Part shown: positions 56,711-64,000 of the stretch, piece after piece
Numbering within the stretch: the first letter of the stretch is position 1
Layout of the letters: each line of letters begins with the position of its first letter
Assembly: GCF_000421545.1 (NCBI RefSeq)
Contig: NZ_ATXF01000007.1
Location: forward strand, 248,001 to 312,000
DNA length: 64,000 nucleotides
Direction of reading: 5' to 3'
Origin: Agromyces italicus DSM 16388
GTDB lineage: Bacteria > Actinomycetota > Actinomycetes > Actinomycetales > Microbacteriaceae
Translations under genes and position numbers: made by a program
The notes under the pieces: model-generated
The model's input: the letters and a program-made list of their open reading frames with translations, nothing else
What the model was told of the DNA's origin: nothing
Databases searched by the model: none

Positions 56711-59700
56711 TCACCCGCCGATGAGGCCGCGCAGGTCGTCTGCGGTGAGCGTCTCGCTGAACAGCTCGTCGTCGTCCATGAGCGACGACACGAGCGCGGC
56801 CTTCTTCGCCTTGAGCGCCATCACCTTCTCCTCGATCGTGCCCTCGGCGACCATGCGGTAGACCATGACGGTCTTCGACTGGCCGATGCGGTGCGCGCGG
56901 TCGACGGCCTGCGCCTCGCTCGCGGGGTTCCACCACGGGTCGAGGAGGAACACGTAGTCGGCCTCGGTGAGGTTGAGCCCGAATCCGCCCGCCTTGAGGC
57001 TGATGAGGAACACCGGCGCGTCGCCCGTGCGGAAGCGGTCGATGACGTCGCTGCGGCGCCGGGTCGAGCCGTCGAGGTAGGCGTACGGCACACCCGCCGC
57101 ATCGAGCCGCGCCGCCGCCAGCTCGAGGAACGAGGTGAACTGGCTGAACACGAGCGCCCGGTGCCCCTCGGCGATGACCTCGTCGAGCTGGTCGAAGAGG
57201 GCGTCGAGCTTCGCCGAGGGCACGTCGGCATACTGCTCGGAGTCGATGAGGGCGGCGTGCAGGCTCAGCATGCGCAGGAGCGTGAGCGATCGGAACACGG
57301 TGAATCGGTTGCGATCGAGATCGTCGATGAGGCCGAGCAGCTTCTGGCGCTCGCGTTGCAGGAAGGTGTCGTAGATGCGCCGGTGCGTCGGGTCGAGCGC
57401 GACCTGGAGCACCTGCTCCTGCTTCTCGGGCAGTTCTGGAGCGACGAGCTCCTTCGTGCGGCGCAGCACGAGCGGCCGGATGCGACGGCGGAGCGTCGCC
57501 AGCCGTTCGCCGTTGTGGTCGATCTCGATGGGCCGTCGGTAGCGTTCGGCGAAGGCCCGGCCGGAGGGGAAGAGACCTGGGGCGACGATCCGCAGCAGCG
57601 CCCACAGCTCCATGAGATTGTTCTCGACGGGGGTGCCGCTGACGGCGAGCCTGAACGGCGCGCGGATGTCGCGAGCGGCCTGATTCGCCTTCGAGTTGCC
57701 GTTCTTCACGAACTGGGCTTCGTCGAGCACGAGTCCCGACCAGTCGAGTTCGGCGAAGGCCGGGGCGTCGAGGCGAAGGATCGCGTAGCTCGTGACGACG
57801 AGGTCGGCGCCGGCGATCACGTCCGCGAGGCGTCGGCGACTCGCCGCCTGCGTGGCCGTCACCGTCGCGACTCGCAGCCCAGGGGTGAATCGGGCCGCTT
57901 CGCGCTCCCAGTTCGACACCACCGAGGTCGGTGCCACGACGAGGAAGGGCGACGCCGGGGCATCCGCTCGCCCCTGCGCATGCGCGACGAGCGCGAGGGT
58001 CTGCGCCGTCTTGCCGAGCCCCATGTCGTCGGCGAGGATGCCGCCGAGGCCGTGCCGGTGGAGGAAGGCGAGCCATCGGAACCCCTCGAGCTGGTACGGG
58101 CGCAGCTCGATCGCGAAGCCCTCGGGCTGGGGGATGGGGTCGATGCCCTCGGGGGCGTTGAGGCCCGCCACGGTCTCGCGCCACGAGACGGCGGCGGCCG
58201 ACTCGTCGGCGAGATCCTCGAACTCGGCCCAGAGACTCGTCTGCGTGCGGTGGATCGGCAGTTCGCCGCCCTCCCACTCGTCGAGCGTGCCGGCCTCCTC
58301 GAGGAGCTCTCGGAGCGGCGCGAACACCGGCTGGTCGAGCGAGAGATAGCTGCCGTCGACGAGGAGGAGCTTCTTCCGCCCGTGCGAGAGCGCGCTGAAC
58401 AACGGGCCGAACGGCACCTTCTTGCCCTCGACCGTGACGACCACGCCGAGGTCGAACCAATCGGTGCGCTCGCTCTCGACCGTGGTCACGGTGAGCTTCG
58501 GCGCCTCGGTGAGTTCACGGTACTCGGGCGCCTCACCCACGACGTCGACCCGCGCGTGCGCGAGCTCCTGCAGCCGTGGCAGCAGGCGGGTCGAGAACTC
58601 GGCGGCCTCGACGCCGCGCAGCACGACCTGCGGTCTGAGGCTCGCGGATGCCACGGGGCCGGCCTCGCGCCGATCGCGGGAGCCGGTCGTGGGGACCGTC
58701 CGGAGGAGCATCGCAGCCGTCGGCTCGCCGGCGGCGAGCTCGGCGGCGAGCTCGGCCGGGCGGCGCTCGCGAGCGGGGTCGTGGAACTCGGCATCGGGCG
58801 CGTCGAGTGGGAGGCGGCGGCCGCCGTCGGTCTCCCATTCCCATTCGAGACGCAGCAGGTGGCCCGGCTCATGGGTCGCGGTCGCGACGAGTGTCGCGGG
58901 TGGAAGCGGGGGCAGTTCGACCGCGGGATCGTCGCTCGCGATGCGCACCGTGCGTGCCAGACGGGGGTATTCATGGCGGGCGAACTCCTCGACTTCAGAC
59001 GCCGGCACCACGATCGGCTCGATGCGGCGGACGACCGCGCGGGTGGCCGGAGTCGAGACGACCGCGAGCGGTGCGAGGGTGATGCGGCCGCGTGCGAAGT
59101 CGAAGGCGTATGCGCCGTGGTCGCCGATGAGGCGCGCGCGAGCGCTCGGGTGCGCCTCTCCGTCGATCGAGACGGTGGGCACGAGCTGCAGGCCCGCGGG
59201 CGCCGTCGCGGTGTCGGTGTCGAGCGCCCGGGCGGCCAGGCTGATCTCGGCAGCGTCGCCGATCACCACCTCGGTCTGCGTCGCCCGGCCGACGAGGGCG
59301 ATGCCCAGCGAGGCCGCCTGCCCGAGGAGCGCCCACAGCGTCGAACTCTCGTATTCGTCGAGCGAGATCCAGGCCGAGCCGTACTCGGCGAAGGCTGAAT
59401 GGCGCGCACCCTTCAGCACGGAGAATTCGCCGAACCACCGCGCCTGCCGAGGGTCGAAGCCGCCGGCCCCACCCTGGAATCCGACGTTCTGCCAGCTCAG
59501 GTTCGCCTTGATCCAGCCACCCCGCGCGCCGCGGGTCACCGGGCGCACCGCGAGCCGGTCGACGGAGGCCTCGGTCGTCGCCGGCTCGTCGCGCGCGGTC
59601 TGCCTGGGGCCCGCGCCGCCGCGTCGCGCGACGCGTTCGCGCAACTCGAACTGCAGGGCGAGCGGCTGCCGGGGCATCACCTCGCCGGTGCCCCGGCCGG

Positions 59701-60094
59701 CCGCCGCCGTCAGCGCCTCGAGCTCGGCGCGCCAGCCGCGACCGGCGGCATCCGCGACCAGGTCCGCCGGCGCAGCGGCCGCCTGCCTGTGGCGCTCCGT
59801 CGAGGCGAGCAGCACAGCGGCGACGTGCTTGCAATTGCGCCCGACCGGGCAACTGCATGTGCCTGAGAGGATCGTCGTCCGGCCGGGGATGGCGAGGTCG
59901 AGTCGGACGTCGACCCGGTACGACTCCGCTGAACTGCCGCGCACCACGGCGCGGAGCCGGAACCCGGCGGCCTCCCAGACGAGCTCCTCTACGGCTCCCG
60001 AACGCTCGACGGTGCGTCCGCGGCTGAGGCTCAGCGGGCCCACGAGGCGGGCGACGACGAGTTCCTCGACGGAGGGGAATGAGTCGAAGGGCAT
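56711..60094 (-). CDS. SWIM-SNF2 helicase-like ATPase
   Basis: 1127 residues. An N-terminal SWIM zinc finger (CSCPVGRNCKH, ligands C80, C82, C88, H90) is followed by a long helical region, then an SNF2 motor: Walker A DDMGLGKT (about 689-696), DEAQ box (about 790), VSGTPVENNLMELWALL, and the C-terminal lobe with ALVFSQFTSFLELA and TEADYVFLLDPWWNPASEAQAVDRAHRIGQ-type motif VI. Probable DNA translocase remodelling protein-DNA or polymerase complexes; the specific role is unknown. Stand-alone gene, no restriction genes nearby. Confidence 0.95.
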   Translation of the reverse strand: MPFDSFPSVEELVVARLVGPLSLSRGRTVERSGAVEELVWEAAGFRLRAVVRGSSAESYRVDVRLDLAIPGRTTILSGTCSCPVGRNCKHVAAVLLASTERHRQAAAAPADLVADAAGRGWRAELEALTAAAGRGTGEVMPRQPLALQFELRERVARRGGAGPRQTARDEPATTEASVDRLAVRPVTRGARGGWIKANLSWQNVGFQGGAGGFDPRQARWFGEFSVLKGARHSAFAEYGSAWISLDEYESSTLWALLGQAASLGIALVGRATQTEVVIGDAAEISLAARALDTDTATAPAGLQLVPTVSIDGEAHPSARARLIGDHGAYAFDFARGRITLAPLAVVSTPATRAVVRRIEPIVVPASEVEEFARHEYPRLARTVRIASDDPAVELPPLPPATLVATATHEPGHLLRLEWEWETDGGRRLPLDAPDAEFHDPARERRPAELAAELAAGEPTAAMLLRTVPTTGSRDRREAGPVASASLRPQVVLRGVEAAEFSTRLLPRLQELAHARVDVVGEAPEYRELTEAPKLTVTTVESERTDWFDLGVVVTVEGKKVPFGPLFSALSHGRKKLLLVDGSYLSLDQPVFAPLRELLEEAGTLDEWEGGELPIHRTQTSLWAEFEDLADESAAAVSWRETVAGLNAPEGIDPIPQPEGFAIELRPYQLEGFRWLAFLHRHGLGGILADDMGLGKTAQTLALVAHAQGRADAPASPFLVVAPTSVVSNWEREAARFTPGLRVATVTATQAASRRRLADVIAGADLVVTSYAILRLDAPAFAELDWSGLVLDEAQFVKNGNSKANQAARDIRAPFRLAVSGTPVENNLMELWALLRIVAPGLFPSGRAFAERYRRPIEIDHNGERLATLRRRIRPLVLRRTKELVAPELPEKQEQVLQVALDPTHRRIYDTFLQRERQKLLGLIDDLDRNRFTVFRSLTLLRMLSLHAALIDSEQYADVPSAKLDALFDQLDEVIAEGHRALVFSQFTSFLELAAARLDAAGVPYAYLDGSTRRRSDVIDRFRTGDAPVFLISLKAGGFGLNLTEADYVFLLDPWWNPASEAQAVDRAHRIGQSKTVMVYRMVAEGTIEEKVMALKAKKAALVSSLMDDDELFSETLTADDLRGLIGG

Positions 60095-60151
60095 CCCTCT
60101 ATCGTCGCATCCGCCGACGCCTTCGCGGCGCGCCGCGAGTGGTGCCGCCGC

Positions 60152-60415
60152 TCAGCTCCAGTCGACGGCGTGCACCCAGCCGGCGATGTACGCGCGCTCG
60201 TTCTCGTCGAGGTGGACGGGGGTTCGCGGCACCACTGCGTCGGCCTCGCAGAGTTCGAGGATGCGCGCCACCACGACCGTGCGGAGCGGGGCGTCGAGGT
60301 TCTCGAGGATCTCCTGGCGCAGCGGCCCCTCGAGCATCGGCCACCAGATGCCGATCGGCGGGAGCGTCGTGCTGAGGTTCCGCGCGCGCCGGGGACGATC
60401 GATGGTCGAACTCAT
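60152..60415 (-). CDS. Conserved-looking 87-residue protein
   Basis: Soluble protein: basic N-terminus, PPIGIWWPMLEGPLRQEILENLD, then VVVARILELCEAD and DENERAYIAGWVHAVDWS. Start fixed by GGAGG six bases before ATG 60415. I do not recognise the family. It sits between the SNF2 helicase and a divergent DNA ligase gene. Confidence 0.75.
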   Translation of the reverse strand: MSSTIDRPRRARNLSTTLPPIGIWWPMLEGPLRQEILENLDAPLRTVVVARILELCEADAVVPRTPVHLDENERAYIAGWVHAVDWS

Positions 60416-60609
60416 GGGACCTCCGCCTCGGAGATCCTGCCGGTCTCGGGGTCTTCGGATCGTGCGTCGCCCATGGGATGCTCCTCGCGCCGTGGGCCGG
60501 TCGGCTCCGGCGGCTTCGACGCTACGCCGGCGCCGAGCTCGGCGCGAGGGATTGACCGGATCGCCCGGCGGTGCTACCGCAGCCGGGGGCGGAGGTGCAG
60601 GATGGTCGA

Positions 60610-61677
60610 ATGGACCTCCCGGTGATGCCGCCAGTGCCGCCCATGCTCGCCAAGTCGGTCAAGGAGATCCCCGACACCGGCCACGTCGAGCCGAAGTGGG
60701 ACGGCTTCCGCACGATCGTCTTCAAGGACGGCGACGAGATCGAGCTCGGCAGCCGCAACGAGCGGCCGATGACCCGGTACTTCCCCGAGCTCATCGCCTC
60801 GCTCCGCGAGAACCTGCCGCCGCGGTGCGTCGTCGACGGCGAGATCATCATCGCGACCGACGGGCGACTCGACTTCGAGGCCCTGCAGCAGCGGATCCAC
60901 CCCGCCGAGAGTCGCGTGCGGATGCTCGCGGAACGTACCCCGGCCGCATTCGTCGGTTTCGACCTCCTGGCTTCGGGCTCGCACGACCTCATGTCCCGAC
61001 CGTTCTCCGAGCGGCGCGCGCGTCTCGTCGAGGCGCTCGCCGAGGCATCCGACCCGATCTTCACGACCCCCGCGACCGACGACCCCGCCGTCGCGCGCGA
61101 CTGGTTCACCCGCTTCGAGGGGGCCGGCCTCGACGGCGTCGTTGCGAAGCCGCTCGACGGGGCGTACCTGCCCGACAAGCGTGCGATGTTCAAGATCAAG
61201 CACGAACGCACCGCCGACTGCGTCGTCGCGGGGTACCGGTGGCACAAGTCGGGCGAGGTCGTGGGCTCGCTGCTGCTCGGGCTCTACGGCGACGGCGGCC
61301 GCTTGCAGCACGTGGGCGTCGTGGCCGCGTTCCCGATGGCCAGGCGGGCGAGCCTCGTCGCCGAACTCGAACCGCTCATCGCCGTCGATCTCGCCGCGCA
61401 CCCGTGGGGCGGGTGGGCCGAGGAATCGGCGCAGCAGGGCAGTCGCATGCCGGGCGCGGTGAGCAGGTGGAATGCCGGCAAGAACCTCTCGTTCGTGCCG
61501 CTCCGCCCCGAACTCGTCGTCGAGGTCGCATACGACCACATGGAGGGCGACCGGTTCCGCCACACGGCGCAGTTCCGCCGGTGGCGGCCCGATCGCGCGC
61601 CCGAGAGCTGCACCTACGAACAGCTCGAGACGCCCGACGGGCTCGATCTCGGTGAGATCCTGCCGCTGCGCGGCTGA
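60610..61677 (+). CDS. ligC: ATP-dependent DNA ligase (LigC type)
   Basis: 355 residues comprising only the nucleotidyltransferase and OB domains. Motif I EPKWDGFR gives adenylated K29; motif III FVGFDLLA, motif IV LDGVVAKPLDG and motif V FKIKHERTADCVV are intact. LigC-type ligases act in short-patch base excision repair in mycobacteria (recollection). ATG 60610 starts at the family N-terminus. Its Ku/LigD partners are not in the window. Confidence 0.93.
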   Translation: MDLPVMPPVPPMLAKSVKEIPDTGHVEPKWDGFRTIVFKDGDEIELGSRNERPMTRYFPELIASLRENLPPRCVVDGEIIIATDGRLDFEALQQRIHPAESRVRMLAERTPAAFVGFDLLASGSHDLMSRPFSERRARLVEALAEASDPIFTTPATDDPAVARDWFTRFEGAGLDGVVAKPLDGAYLPDKRAMFKIKHERTADCVVAGYRWHKSGEVVGSLLLGLYGDGGRLQHVGVVAAFPMARRASLVAELEPLIAVDLAAHPWGGWAEESAQQGSRMPGAVSRWNAGKNLSFVPLRPELVVEVAYDHMEGDRFRHTAQFRRWRPDRAPESCTYEQLETPDGLDLGEILPLRG

Positions 61678-61692
61678 GCCCCGCGCACGTCG

Positions 61693-61753
61693 CCACAGAT
61701 TCGGCGATCGCCGCGGATTCGGTCGAGAGACCCCCATCCATCCGAATCTGTGG
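61693..61753. repeat. Inverted repeat between ligC and asnC-type gene
   Basis: CCACAGATTCGG (61693-61704) and exact complement CCGAATCTGTGG (61742-61753). A partial direct copy, GCGGATTCGG, lies at 61713-61722, and GGCGATCGCC (61703-61712) is itself palindromic. Located between convergent genes. Confidence 0.85.
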
Positions 61754-61784
61754 TGATCTCCGAAGATGTGGCGCGGATCTCGGC

Positions 61785-62300
61785 TCAGAGCACGGTGCGG
61801 AGCCCTGCGGACATCGCCGTGTGGTGCTCGAACACCAGATTCGTCTCGGTGAGGGCGACCGCCGGATTCGCCGAGAGGTTCTTCAGCACGAACTGTCGCA
61901 CGTGATCGCTGTCGCGCACGCGCACGTGGATGAGGAAGTCCTCGGAGCCGCCGAGGAAGAAGAGCTGCGCGACCTCGGGCTGGGTGCGCAACTCGTCGGA
62001 GATCTGCTCCATCAGGTGACGGGCGCCCGGCCGGATGCGCACGCTGACGAGCGCCTGCAGGTGGTAGCCGAGCGCGGCAGGCGAGATCTCGGCCGTGTAG
62101 CGCACGATGACGCCGCGATCGCGGAGCGACCGGACCCGGGCGAGGCAGGTCGAGGGCGAGACGCCGACCGCGCGTGCGAGATCGACGTTGGGGATGCGCG
62201 CGTTCTCGTGCAGGATCGCGATGATCTGCCGGTCGACGGCATCGAGCGCCACGGGAGCGGGCTCGACGCCCGGAGCGCTGATCTGCGGTGCATCCGCCAT
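61785..62300 (-). CDS. Lrp/AsnC-family regulator (AldR-like)
   Basis: 171 residues: N-terminal helix-turn-helix (LDAVDRQIIAILHENARIPNVDLARAVGVSP, key residues D, I, N, A, V) and a C-terminal RAM ligand-binding domain. A roughly 15-residue leader precedes the domain. ATG follows AAGG. Divergent from ald, so it is the probable alanine-responsive activator of that gene, as AldR is in mycobacteria. Confidence 0.92.
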   Translation of the reverse strand: MADAPQISAPGVEPAPVALDAVDRQIIAILHENARIPNVDLARAVGVSPSTCLARVRSLRDRGVIVRYTAEISPAALGYHLQALVSVRIRPGARHLMEQISDELRTQPEVAQLFFLGGSEDFLIHVRVRDSDHVRQFVLKNLSANPAVALTETNLVFEHHTAMSAGLRTVL

Positions 62301-62349
62301 CGGAACCTTCGCTTTCGCATGAATGAATCGGATGCGACGAGTCTACCGA

Positions 62350-62397
62350 ATCATCCACGGATGATCTTTGACAGAGGCGAACAAGCAGCGATGATAT
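62350..62397 (+). promoter_or_regulatory. ald promoter with upstream operator
   Basis: TTGACA (62368-62373), 18 bases, TGATAT (62392-62397). Two bases ahead of the -35 is a perfect 7-bp inverted repeat ATCATCC-AC-GGATGAT (62350-62365), a good candidate for the AsnC-type regulator. Confidence 0.7.
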
Positions 62398-62461
62398 TCG
62401 CATCCATCCACATTCCATTCGGCCCGACTGTGCTGTCGGCCGAGAGCTGTTCGGAGCAATC

Positions 62462-63559
62462 ATGCGTATCGGCGTGCCCGCTGAGATCAAGAACAACGAA
62501 TTCCGTGTCGCGATGAACCCCGCCGGAGTGCACGCGCTGACGCAGCGCGGCCACTCGGTCGTCATCGAGGCGGGCGCCGGCCTCGGCGCCGGCTACGCCG
62601 ACGCCGAGTACGTCGACGCGGGCGCCCGCATCGTCGCCACCGCCGCCGAGGCGTGGGCGGCCGAACTCGTGCTGAAGGTCAAGGAGCCCATCGCGAGCGA
62701 GTACGGCTTCCTCCGCGACGACCTCACCCTCTTCACGTACCTGCACCTCGCCGCCGACCTGCCGCTCACGCAGGCCATCCTCGACTCGGGCGTCACCGCG
62801 ATCGCCTACGAGACCGTGCAGCTCGCCGACCGCTCGCTGCCGCTGCTCACGCCGATGAGCGAGGTCGCCGGCCGGCTCGCCCCGCAGGTGGGCGCAGCCG
62901 AACTGCATGCCTCCAAGGGCGGCCGCGGCGTGCTGCTCGCCGGTGTTCCCGGCACCGCCCCCGCCAGCGTCGTCGTCATCGGCGGCGGCGTCGCCGGCGA
63001 GCAGGCCGCGGCGACCGCGCTCGGCCTCGGCGCCGACGTCACCGTCTTCGACATCTCGCTGCCGAAGCTCCGCGAGATCGACGGCCGGTACGACCACCGG
63101 ATCCACACGATGGCCTCCTCCTCGTACGAGATCGCCCGCGCGCTGAAGACCGCCGACCTCGTCATCGGCGCCGTCCTGATCCCCGGTGCCGCCGCCCCGA
63201 AGGTCGTGACCGACGAGATGGTCGCCGCGATGAAGCCGGGCGCCGTCCTCGTCGACATCGCGATCGACCAGGGCGGATGCTTCGAGGGCTCGCGCCCGAC
63301 GACGCACGCAGACCCGACCTTCAAGGTGCACGACGCGATCTACTACTGCGTCGCGAACATGCCCGGCGCGGTGCCCGCGACGTCGGCGCCGGCGCTCATC
63401 AACGCCACGCTCCCGTACGCGCTGAAGATCGCCGACCTCGGCTGGGAGGCCGCACTCGCCGCCGACCCGGCGCTCGCCAAGGGCCTCAACGCGACGGCCG
63501 GCAAGCTCAGCTACGAGCCCGTCGCCGCGGCGCACGGCCTGGAGTACACGGCTCGCTGA
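62462..63559 (+). CDS. ald: Alanine dehydrogenase
   Basis: NAD-dependent interconversion of L-alanine and pyruvate plus ammonia. 365 residues with R15, K74 (LKVKEP) and H95 (TYLHLA) of the pyruvate site, and the NAD fold VVIGGGVAGEQAAATALGLGA. MRIGVPAEIKNNEFRVA is canonical. Divergent from its probable AsnC-type regulator and ended by a 12-bp terminator. Confidence 0.97.
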   Translation: MRIGVPAEIKNNEFRVAMNPAGVHALTQRGHSVVIEAGAGLGAGYADAEYVDAGARIVATAAEAWAAELVLKVKEPIASEYGFLRDDLTLFTYLHLAADLPLTQAILDSGVTAIAYETVQLADRSLPLLTPMSEVAGRLAPQVGAAELHASKGGRGVLLAGVPGTAPASVVVIGGGVAGEQAAATALGLGADVTVFDISLPKLREIDGRYDHRIHTMASSSYEIARALKTADLVIGAVLIPGAAAPKVVTDEMVAAMKPGAVLVDIAIDQGGCFEGSRPTTHADPTFKVHDAIYYCVANMPGAVPATSAPALINATLPYALKIADLGWEAALAADPALAKGLNATAGKLSYEPVAAAHGLEYTAR

Positions 63560-63687
63560 GCCGGCGCGGGGCGCAGATCGCTCCGCTGAGCTTCACTCCT
63601 CGCAGCCGATCGACCGCCACTGCACAGGCGGTCGCGAGGGGTGAGGAACCGTCGCGCGGGGCGTGCTCCCGCTGCTCCGCGCGACCG

Positions 63688-63715
63688 GATGCCCCGCCCT
63701 CATGGGCGGGGCATC
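63688..63715. terminator. Terminator hairpin after ald
   Basis: A 12-bp perfect stem (63688-63699 with 63704-63715) and TCAT loop, between convergent ald and the CsoR-type gene. Confidence 0.8.
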
Positions 63716-63723
63716 GTCAATCT

Positions 63724-63805
63724 GCGCCGGGGCCGGGCCGGGAATGCACCGGGACCGCGCCGGGGCCGGGGCGGGAATGCACCTTGACTGCGCCGGGGAC
63801 CGGGG
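63724..63805. repeat. 33-base tandem repeat, about 2.5 copies
   Basis: The unit starts GCGCCGGGG at 63724, 63757 and 63790, exactly 33 bases apart, and includes GGGAATGCACC in the first two units. It lies between the ald terminator and the end of the CsoR-type gene. Confidence 0.85.
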
Positions 63806-63811
63806 CGCCGG

Positions 63812-64000
63812 TCAGGCGAGGCTGAGGAACAGTCGCTCGAGCTCTTCGACGTCGGGCTTCGCCGCGACGCCGTGCTCGCCGCGTGCGCCGGGCCTGCCGC
63901 CTGCCGACTCCTGTTGGTCGGCGAGGCATTCGCGCATCGCGGAGGAGATGATCGCGAAGCCGGCCCGGTCGAGGGCGCTCGAGACGGTCGCGAGACGGGT
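63812..64000 (-). CDS. CsoR/DUF156-type metal-sensing repressor, C-terminal part
   Basis: The frame is open to the window edge, so the N-terminus is missing. The visible 62 residues contain TRLATVSSALDRAGFAIISSAMRECLAD, matching the helical core of CsoR-family repressors including a Cys ligand position, then a Gly/Ala-rich stretch and an EELERLFLSLA tail. The inserted Gly-rich segment of about 20 residues before the tail is unusual. Copper or other thiophilic metal sensing is inferred from the family. Too short to fix the subfamily. Confidence 0.7.
   Translation of the reverse strand, partial: TRLATVSSALDRAGFAIISSAMRECLADQQESAGGRPGARGEHGVAAKPDVEELERLFLSLA

Noticed and set aside
56711-60415. 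SWIM-SNF2 ATPase with the small gene as an anti-phage system
   Set aside because: No nuclease or other usual partner is linked, and this ATPase type is widespread as a stand-alone chromosomal gene.

Overview
The window is very GC-rich. Its codon use, the glnR, senX3/regX3, carD and DUF-family gene content, Cys-rich and lipoprotein regulators, and Mycobacterium-like gene neighbourhoods (gpmA/senX3/regX3; lpqE/carD/ispD/ispF/cysS/rlmB; XPB helicase and partner/csp/DUF3027/serC) point to an actinobacterium, most likely of the family Microbacteriaceae (Agromyces/Leifsonia/Microbacterium type). It reads as ordinary chromosome with few mobile remnants; no rRNA, CRISPR array or intact transposon is visible.

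Layout: 1-2.9 kb, two tandem secreted GH18 chitinases with chitin-binding modules. 2.9-10.4 kb (minus strand), a phosphate block: pstSCAB with a PHO box, then a mutT1-like Nudix/phosphatase gene and ppk, which carries its own PHO-box-like repeat. 10.5-12.7 kb, a two-gene ABC exporter cassette bracketed by two copies of the 3' end of glnR. 12.8-20.4 kb, glnR, small membrane genes, a nitrobindin-like protein, ygfZ, a methyltransferase, gpmA, phoU and the divergent senX3-regX3 pair. 20.5-25.9 kb, a DUF2510 protein, lpqE-like lipoprotein, carD, an ispD-ispF fusion, cysS and rlmB. 26-29.8 kb, DUF4032, a sugar ABC ATPase and a DsbA-like protein. Then tRNA-Thr, a YdcZ-type transporter, nitroreductase, msrB, DUF3263, LytR_C, cspA, a DUF3048 lipoprotein and a solo groEL under CIRCE control. 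36.4-37.3 kb holds an IS3 remnant, followed by a WXG100 protein and a histidine kinase/regulator pair whose kinase has an unusual Ala-rich insertion.

40.3-44.7 kb is the most unusual functional cluster. A regulator with a SufR-like cysteine pattern is divergent from a tightly coupled operon encoding GTP cyclohydrolase I, an FAD reductase, a FolP2-type dihydropteroate synthase homologue and a RibD-C/DHFR-like reductase. This looks like a dedicated pterin pathway separate from housekeeping folate synthesis. 44.8-52 kb has the XPB helicase and its partner, a cold-shock protein, DUF3027, DUF2530, serC and a DtxR-family regulator. 52-56.3 kb has two secreted cell-wall hydrolases (NlpC/P60 and CHAP) sharing an N-terminal module around an HNH nuclease, then a lactonase and tRNA-Arg. 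56.7-64 kb has a SWIM-SNF2 helicase, a LigC-type ligase, an AsnC regulator divergent from ald, and the end of a CsoR-type repressor.

Two features recur. First, many genes have a TAnnnT hexamer exactly six bases before the start codon and no Shine-Dalgarno sequence, which predicts leaderless transcripts. Second, convergent gene ends carry long or nested inverted repeats from several distinct families.
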